Part shown: piece after piece, positions 57,783 through 64,000 of the stretch | Position numbering within the stretch: the stretch's first letter is position 1 | Layout of the letters: every line of letters starts with the position of its first letter | DNA from: Dysidea avara | Lineage: Eukaryota; Porifera; Demospongiae; Dictyoceratida; Dysideidae | Assembly: GCF_963678975.1 (NCBI RefSeq) | Contig: NC_089277.1 | Span: 23,386,672 to 23,450,671, forward strand | DNA length: 64,000 bases | Reading direction: 5' to 3' | Translations under genes and position numbers: made by a program | The notes under the pieces: model-generated | What the model was told of the DNA's origin: nothing | The model's input: only the letters and a program-made list of their open reading frames with translations | Database searches by the model: none

Positions 57783-59309
57783 CGATCTTCACTATGATGT
57801 AGACAACTCAATTAGATTGTACACACCAACAACCCCTATGAGCTAATGTACATACATGCGTATGTATTTTACCTGCTTATTTACTAAACCAAACACATGC
57901 TCAAGGCCAGCCTTTTGCTGGCTGTGGGTATGCACCTGGTTTGCTGAAATTGTTTTCCAAAAGTGCGTTCACCTAGCTACATATCTACCGTATGTTTCAT
58001 AAAGCAAAAGTTGTAAATTGTAAAAGTAGCAGAAGTAAAAGCTAAGTTAAGCCTGTATTATTGTTCCGAGATGATTTCTTTTCAGCAGTCCAAAATATGA
58101 GTGTGGCGACTCTGCTCAGACTTTGTGAACTACTTTATTACCTTTACAGGTATTTAACCACTGAAAAACAGCTCATAGACTACCAGGAATAGTCTATCCT
58201 TTTGAGTTGAAAGGGGACATGTCCCGTATGTACTAAAATTTAACCAAAGGTTAACTTGGAGGTGTCTTTAGGGTGATGGTTTGTGGCCTACTCCTTGTGG
58301 TCCCTACTATACACTACTATCGTAGTGTGCAATAAAGCTGAAAAGCCGTCCGTCTGTCTGTCTACATTTCTATGGTATCCAACAATTTTCTTGCCAGCTG
58401 ATGCACATGTCGAAGTGCTTTTTGTGCCAAACGAAGCGCTCATCATTTAAGAATTACTTAGCTTTTAAATGAAGCTTCTACTTGCCGTCATTCATCATTT
58501 ACAGTACAATTAGTGCAAGAGTATAGACAAAAGTTCACTTGAATTCTTTCTGTAAACCGCATACAAACTGCAAGTAAATACCTATACCAGTCAATGTAAT
58601 GTACCTTTATCAGACAGTTTTTAATGCCTTGTACGTAGGGCAGGTACCATTACTTTAGGTTAGGTATACTGATGCTACATATGTTATATTTCTTTTTAAT
58701 GTCATATAGAATTTGAAATGGTATAATTACATGTATTGCCTGCATGACATGTACTACTATTATAAATTACATCATCATCTGTGTGGTAATATAATACTAT
58801 ACTGTTAGCTAGTTACACATAGCTCTGCTGTTAAGTTTACTTGCCTCCATCATTGTGCTTACATCATTTCAGTGTACTTGCAGGATACAGCCTGATGCTT
58901 AATGTGACATCACACATACATACATATATGGTACTAAAGTTTAATGCTTGGTTTCCGTTGCATTACATTTATACACTTAATGCGGAGATGGTATGCAAAC
59001 GGTAATTTTAAGCTGTGACAATACGACAAATCCTGCACTGTAGGCAGGTACCAATGCTATAGTCGTTTCTTTTTGTTGTCAGTGAGTTAAAAGTTACATT
59101 CAGACGGCAGGCATGGTGAAGTCACTTTAAGCCTGAAAGCAATATTATACTGAAATGCTGTGACCATAGCAGTACTGCATATATCTAAGCTAAGACAAGC
59201 GACCAAGTATGTATTATCAACCTAAGCATTTCCTATAAAAACAATGAACTCCTCCATGAATTCGTACTTGTTTATTTGGCTGTTCTAATGGTTTCTGTCC
59301 TCTTTTACA

Positions 59310-59705
59310 GGTTTTTGATCATCAGAAAAGGGTTTTAAAACGTAGTTGGCCGAGTGCTTCCCATTGCAAGTTTGTTTGATCATGTGAAGACAATTTTGCT
59401 ACATTCGAATGGAGAAGGAGGAGATAAGTCGGCCAAGACATCACTACCAGTGCTGTACAAAGTGGAAATGTATTGGCCTAGGTTCTACTAAGTCCTACAG
59501 TAGTGGTGAAGCCTGAAACAAGTCTGAATGATACGCTGGATCACGATTTTATCAAATCCGCCCTTGTTCACTCGTGTGATGAACTGGCAAAAGCAGCCAG
59601 GTTGTTCTATTCAGTCTTAAAGAAGGTTTCAAGCAAAGACCAGTCTAAAGACTTGTAGTTTTTATTGTTGCTTTATTGTAAAGATGGCACTTTATGTGTT
59701 AATAA
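59310..59705 (+). pseudogene. Possible 3'-terminal gene or retrocopy fragment, unrecognised
   Basis: Two plausible reading blocks in one orientation: VLPIASLFDHVKTILLHSNG...LPVLYKVEMYWPR (about 59355-59490), then KPETSLNDTLDHDFIKSALV...ARLFYSVLKKVSSKD to a TAG at about 59657-59659. They lie in different frames, separated by a change near 59485. A TTAATAAA polyadenylation-type signal follows near 59698-59705, and a TTTTACAG acceptor-like sequence precedes at about 59303-59310. The codon-like composition is richer than its surroundings. I cannot name the family. Confidence 0.35.
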
Positions 59706-60345
59706 ACCGGTTTTGCTCATAATTCGCGTTCTAATCATGCGATTAATCTGAAAATTGGTGGGTGTGTACATTATTAGATGCTGAATTGCGTCGTATATGG
59801 CAGGATGTGGTAGAGTTTTCAGGTGCAGTGATATTCTTGGATATTAGCAACTGGTTGATAATTCATATTTGGAAAATGGATGTGTGGTTGATAATATGTA
59901 ACGGTGGTCAATAATATGTACTTTACATGGTCTCAGTCTAGCACACAGAGCATTATAATGAATCGGTCTACGAAAATGGGACTACATTTACTGTACTTTA
60001 TAGCTGAGAGACAGCTGGAGCAGATGGTGAAAATTGGAAGTTTGTAGGACCTTCCTTCACCAAGCTAGAAGTTAAGGTACCGGTCAATAGTCAGCTGCTG
60101 ACGCTAGTGATGTGTATACATACGTATATGTTTACCACACAGGTGTCTACATTTACCTGTTCAGTAACATTATTCGACGTGGTGCTGATATTTAATGCTT
60201 ATGACTTTTAGTTAGTGTGGACATGGTCCTGCACGTAGAGCAGGTACCAATGCTAGTTAATTGTAGTGTCATTCTTTTTTTGATGCTGTATGCATGGGTT
60301 TACCAGTCATGATTATGTTACAAAACATAAACAAATGTGTACAAA

Positions 60346-60530
60346 GAAAAATTAGGAATTTTTAGTTCAATTTGGGTATCATAGAAGTAAAAAGTAGTGA
60401 GATGAGGAAGGTACCTGCAGTTGTAGTAGTGGAACCTAATTCAGTCATAGATTAAATGTCCACTAGTATGCCTATAGAAGACTACTTTTTATTTCTGTGG
60501 TTCCTAATCAAGCTTAAAATTCCTAATTTT
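60346..60530. mobile_element. Palindromic element copy P4 (divergent)
   Basis: AAAATTAGGAATTTTTAGTTCAA-like left arm and AAGCTTAAAATTCCTAATTTTT-like right arm, with inner AAAAGTAGT/ACTACTTTTT. About 185 bp. Related to P1-P3 in its ends but distinct in the centre. Confidence 0.65.
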
Positions 60531-60698
60531 TCCTTATACTTGTCTCAAATAAGCAACACATATTTGTGTATTCATAAAACATATGTATACACACTTGTAT
60601 GCATCTAATCAGTAGCTACGCACATTTTTACTATGCACCTAATTATAAAATCTGAAACCTATAGATGAATCGTGTACATCTATCTCCAAATGACAGTT

Positions 60699-61460
60699 TT
60701 ATTTCGTGCACACAGCACAGGTTAGTTCTTTATCACTACATGGAATGAACTGGTTACACTGTGCCTCTACTGTGTAGAAGAGCTTTCCGTTAGTATCACC
60801 TCCACTGCCTGTTATCTGTTCAAGACTTTTATCTACACAGATGTGTTGAGTAGCAGCTTTGTGGCCATAGTGTCCAGCCATAAGGTACCCGTAGTACTCC
60901 CGGGTCCATCCAGGAGGACACTCATAACGAGAAGGGATCATTAATGAGGTGGTACGACTATTAGCCTGGCAGACTGCACAAGGAATGTTACGTTGATGAC
61001 TGTGGTCTAGTGGGCCGCCTAATTCATACTCTGCTCCATATAGATAAGCGCCACCATTATACCCAGACCGATATTTCAGGTATTGCGGATTGTGAGGTAG
61101 GCAAAGTGGATCAACTGCAGCTCCTTGATGATCATACCACGATCCAGCTACAACTCCAGAGTAGACAGTAACAGCTCCATAGGGACAAGTAGAATTACCC
61201 CATCTAACATAGTTAACTACACCAGCAGGTGGACAAGCACATTTGTCATTGCTAGCTGCTGAAACTATAGCATGTTGTTCAGTAGACTTCTTTGCGATCT
61301 CATTTGTGTTTATAGTGTTTGGTTTAACCATGATCTTTGACTCCAGTTGTTCTATCCTTGTAAGTAGGTAAGAGACTAGTGGATCTTCATTGGTGACCTC
61401 CACAGCATCAGTGAGGATGAAAGTGGCAAACAGCAATAGAACAAGCATCTTTGTCTTCAT
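60699..61460 (-). CDS. Secreted short-chain-collagen-C4-like protein 4
   Basis: A single coding exon of 253 aa. Signal peptide MKTKMLVLLLFATFILTDAV, coiled coil LVSYLLTRIEQLESKIM, linker, then the C4-type domain (CACPPAGVVNYVRWGNSTCP, YSGVVAGSWYDHQGA, PLCLPHNPQYLKY, YLYGAEYE, NIPCAVCQANSRTTSLMIPS, CPPGWTREYYGYLMAGHYGH, CVDKSLEQITGSGGDTNG, CSDKELTCAVCTK). TREYYGYLMA is closer to the classical C4 proteins than the NTEYYGYLMA of the paralogues. An AG shortly before the ATG suggests an upstream untranslated exon. No introns in the coding part. Confidence 0.88.
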   Translation of the reverse strand: MKTKMLVLLLFATFILTDAVEVTNEDPLVSYLLTRIEQLESKIMVKPNTINTNEIAKKSTEQHAIVSAASNDKCACPPAGVVNYVRWGNSTCPYGAVTVYSGVVAGSWYDHQGAAVDPLCLPHNPQYLKYRSGYNGGAYLYGAEYELGGPLDHSHQRNIPCAVCQANSRTTSLMIPSRYECPPGWTREYYGYLMAGHYGHKAATQHICVDKSLEQITGSGGDTNGKLFYTVEAQCNQFIPCSDKELTCAVCTK

Positions 61461-62864
61461 AGTGTCAATCTGTTGATATTATATTATACATATTACACGC
61501 AAATTGCAAACACATTTTAATGGTTTTGTATAACATTTACAATTCAGAGGGCAATTTTATTTTAATGAAAGTCTCTTTCATGACTGAATTTTCCAGCACA
61601 CTGTACAAGGCATAACTAATCATGCTGTTTAAAAAAACTATTTAGCTACAGTTACATATTACTCACTACTCAGCTACACAGTAGATCAAACTAATGGGCG
61701 TGGCACAATGCCTTGTTTTCCTACAAAACTAGATCATTATCGAGGCACGTTCTGATAATTGAAGGGGTGTGGCATTTGGTTTTAAAAAGCAGCTTAGCTA
61801 CTACAGTCCATTAAGCTAAACTCTGTATTAATGAATGGGCTTCATTAAATTTATCTGAACTAATTCAGTTATCTGAACACAGTATGATTAAACTGGCACA
61901 CAAGTGTTCGGATAATGGGGGTCCTACTGTACACATTTATTACAGGTAGTTCGTTGTTTAGTTCATAAATAGTAAACCTTACAGTTTTTCTGATTCCCAA
62001 GAACTATATTGTAATCTTTTAATGTGCATAGCTGTGTCACTTAGTTCATTGTCTAAAGCTATGATTATTTGAATCAAGACACACGGTAGTGTGTTGTGTG
62101 GCCCAAGAAGCCGGCGCGCAACACCCATGAGTATATTGACAGGAAGAACAAAAACGCAATTTTCGCACCTACATAGCTCTGTGCTGCCTTGACGAAACAA
62201 GACGATTCTTGCTGTGGACACTCCTTCCAACTTCAGTACTCCAAATACCAAATTTGAGCGAAATCGCTTCAAGCGTTCCTGAGATATGTGACTTCAAAAA
62301 TTGGCTTAGTTTCTTCGTTTTTTTTTTCTTATTATTTTTCTTCCTCTTTTCGCACACTTACAAAAGCCGCTATAAAGCGCGAACGCAATATCCGATTTCC
62401 TTGAAATTTGGCATACAGAAGGGGGGTATAAAGGTGCATCTTGGTACCAATTTTGGCTGGAATACGATAAACAGGCAAAGAGTTATTAGCGATTATTCAC
62501 GAAAAATAACACCAATATGTTGTCACGCTTACAGGGTAAACCGCTTATGGGAAGAAGCTGAAAATCGGTGGGTGAATAGGTTAACTATTGAACCTCAAAC
62601 CTTTTGTGGTTTGAAAGAAATCGAGCTAAAAACCAGGAAGATACAACGAAAAAGCCAACAATGTAACAATTATGCAATCGAGATTAGTTAATAAAAAACG
62701 ACTACTTGCCACGCCTACCAGATAAATCGTTTGGAGTAATGCTTTGAAAATCACTGTACAGATGGAGTAATAATCTAAGAAAGGCTCTTCAATGGTGTAG
62801 AAGAATCAGACTTAAAGCCACGGAGTTATAACACGAAATCCAACTTGGTGTAACAAGCGCAAGA
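61461..62864. other. Upstream region of C4-like gene 4 and dispersed repeats
   Basis: No gene is recognised. 62040-62690 is a repeat with open frames on both strands (see below). 61850-61935 resembles a half of the CAGTGGGACC-type MITE (TTATCTGAAC, GGTCCTACTGTA). Confidence 0.5.
62040..62690. repeat. Dispersed repeat with overlapping open frames on both strands
   Basis: Minus strand reads ...GVARRLLGPHNTLPCVLIQ. Plus strand reads ...ARTQYPISLKFGIQKGGIKV...WEEAENRWVNRLTIE to a stop near 62691. The minus-strand block recurs at 17000-17070 with about 45 matching bases, directly following TGTGCCAAATTTCAAGGC. Neither frame shows a known domain. It is likely a non-autonomous repeat rather than a gene. 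Confidence 0.5.
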
Positions 62865-63930
62865 TCGAGATACTCTAATAGAGCAGTTATCCTAATAGAG
62901 CAGTCACCCTGAAGAGAATTCAAGAGATCAGCTAGAAAGAAGTAACCTGTATAGAGATCAGCTACAAACAAATCACCCTGTAGAGAGTTCAGCTACAAAC
63001 AATTCACCCTGTAGAGAGATCAGTTAGAAGAAGTTATCTTGTAGGGAGTTCAACTACGGAAAGAGATAGTTCAGCTAAAAGAAGTCACCTTGTAGAAAGT
63101 TCAGCTACGAAGAAACCAGCATGTAGAGAGTTCAGCTACAAACAAATCTCTCTGTAGAGAGATCAGCTAGAAGAAGTTGCCTTCTAAAGAGTTCAGCTAC
63201 AAAGAAACCATCGCGTATAGAGTTCAGCTGCAAACAAATCACCTGTAGAGAGTTCAGCTACAAACAAATCACCCTGTAGAGAGATCAGCTAGAATAAGTT
63301 ACCTTGTAGAGAGTTCAGCTACAAACAATTCACCCTGTACAGAGATCAGCTAGAAGAAGTTACCTTGTAGAGAGTTCAGCTACAAAGAATTTCTATAAAC
63401 AAGTGACCCTGTAGAGACATCAGCTTGAAGAAGTTACCTTGTAGAGAGTTCGGCTACAACCAAACCATCATGTAGAGAGTTCAGCTGCAAACAATTCACC
63501 CTGTAGAGAGATCAGCTAGAAGAAGTTCCTTGTAGGGAGTTCAACTACGTAGTTCAGCTAGAAGAAGTCACCTTGTAGAGAGTTCAGCTACAAAGAAACC
63601 ACCATGTAGAGAGTTCAGCTACAGACAAATCGCCCTGTAGAGGGATCAGCTAGAAGAAGTTACCTTGTACAGAGTTCAGCTACAAAGAAACCACCATGTA
63701 GAGAGTTCAACTGCAAACAAATCATCCTGCAGAAAGGTCAGCTAGAAGAAGTCACCTTGTAGAGAGTTCAGCTACTGACTAGTGCATGACCCTGTAGAGA
63801 CATCAGCTAGAAGAAGTTACCTTGTATATAGTTCAGCTACAAACAATTCACCCTGTAGAGAAATCAGCTAGAAGGACTCACCTTGTAGAGTGTTTAGTTA
63901 CAAAGAAACTACCATGTAGAGTTCTGTAAT
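62865..63930. repeat. Minisatellite with higher-order structure (about 31-bp subunits)
   Basis: More than 30 tandem subunits built on TGTAGAGAGTTCAGCTACAA. Three versions alternate: CACCCTGTAGAGAGATCAGC followed by TAGAAGAAG, CCTTGTAGAGAGTTCAGCTA followed by CAAAGAAAC, and CCATGTAGAGAGTTCAGC followed by TACAAACAAAT. Together they make an approximate 93-bp higher-order unit with local losses. It starts right after two copies of the CTCTAATAGAGCAGTCA motif (62870-62906) and ends near an AT-repeat (63934-63955). Confidence 0.93.
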
Positions 63931-64000
63931 AAATATATATATTATATATATAATTTGTACATTATATTTTATTGATAAAATCAGAAATATTTAAAGTATT

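Larger units (their letters stand above)
57783..60698. other. Spacer between C4-like genes 3 and 4
   Basis: Holds three copies of a GTAGGGCAGGTACCAATGCT-like motif (about 58635, 59040 and 60237), a possible 3' gene fragment (59310-59705), and palindromic copy P4 (60346-60530). Elsewhere nothing is recognised. Confidence 0.55.

Noticed and set aside
62865..63930. Regularly spaced repeats considered as a CRISPR array
   Set aside because: Units are contiguous without unique spacers, diverged, and lie in intron-containing animal DNA; it is a minisatellite.

Overview
This window is animal nuclear DNA. It is AT-rich, with spliced genes, introns of kilobase length, many foldback transposons and microsatellites. 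The best guess for the source is a marine sponge or another early-branching invertebrate. The main reason is a cluster of secreted proteins carrying the C-terminal domain of sponge short-chain collagen C4. This is an inference; no species can be named from sequence alone.

Region 1 (1-29.7 kb) is a large tandem duplication. On the minus strand a lambda-crystallin-like 3-hydroxyacyl-CoA/L-gulonate dehydrogenase (CRYL1 family) is followed by an SLC35F-like nucleotide-sugar/EamA transporter, and the pair occurs twice. CRYL1 copy 1 spans 2291-11274 and copy 2 spans 21592-29666. Each has seven exons with identical exon lengths and phases, encodes 319 aa and is intact. I count 17 amino-acid differences, about 95% identity. 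Transporter copy B (17149-19351) has three recognisable exons and then no detectable 3' end. Copy A is represented only by its exon at 1-113. The two copies have collected different transposon insertions. For several of these the other copy preserves the unoccupied target site, so target-site duplications can be read directly.

Region 2 (12.9-17.1 kb, between the duplicated blocks) holds a decayed hAT transposase of the DUF4371/ZMYM1-like type on the minus strand. A 346-bp non-autonomous hAT element with a perfect 8-bp target duplication is nested in it.

Region 3 (30.8-43.0 kb, plus strand) contains eight exons that code without interruption for the first 273 residues of an unconventional myosin VI (SH3-like start, P-loop, switch I). 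I find no further motor exons. A LINE endonuclease fragment and palindromic elements follow.

Region 4 (46.5-61.5 kb, minus strand) is a tandem family of four single-exon genes for secreted short-chain-collagen-C4-like proteins. Three are intact (254-256 aa; 253 aa for the fourth) and one is a frameshifted pseudogene. The window ends in a minisatellite with a higher-order structure (about 62.87-63.93 kb).

Across the window I see at least four classes of miniature elements with readable target duplications: hAT-like with 8 bp, a TAGTCT...AGACTA family with 9 bp, TTA/TAA, and TA/TTAA. There is also a large palindromic family and a dispersed short motif resembling TACTCTAATAGAGCAGTCA. No tRNA, rRNA or CRISPR array was recognised.
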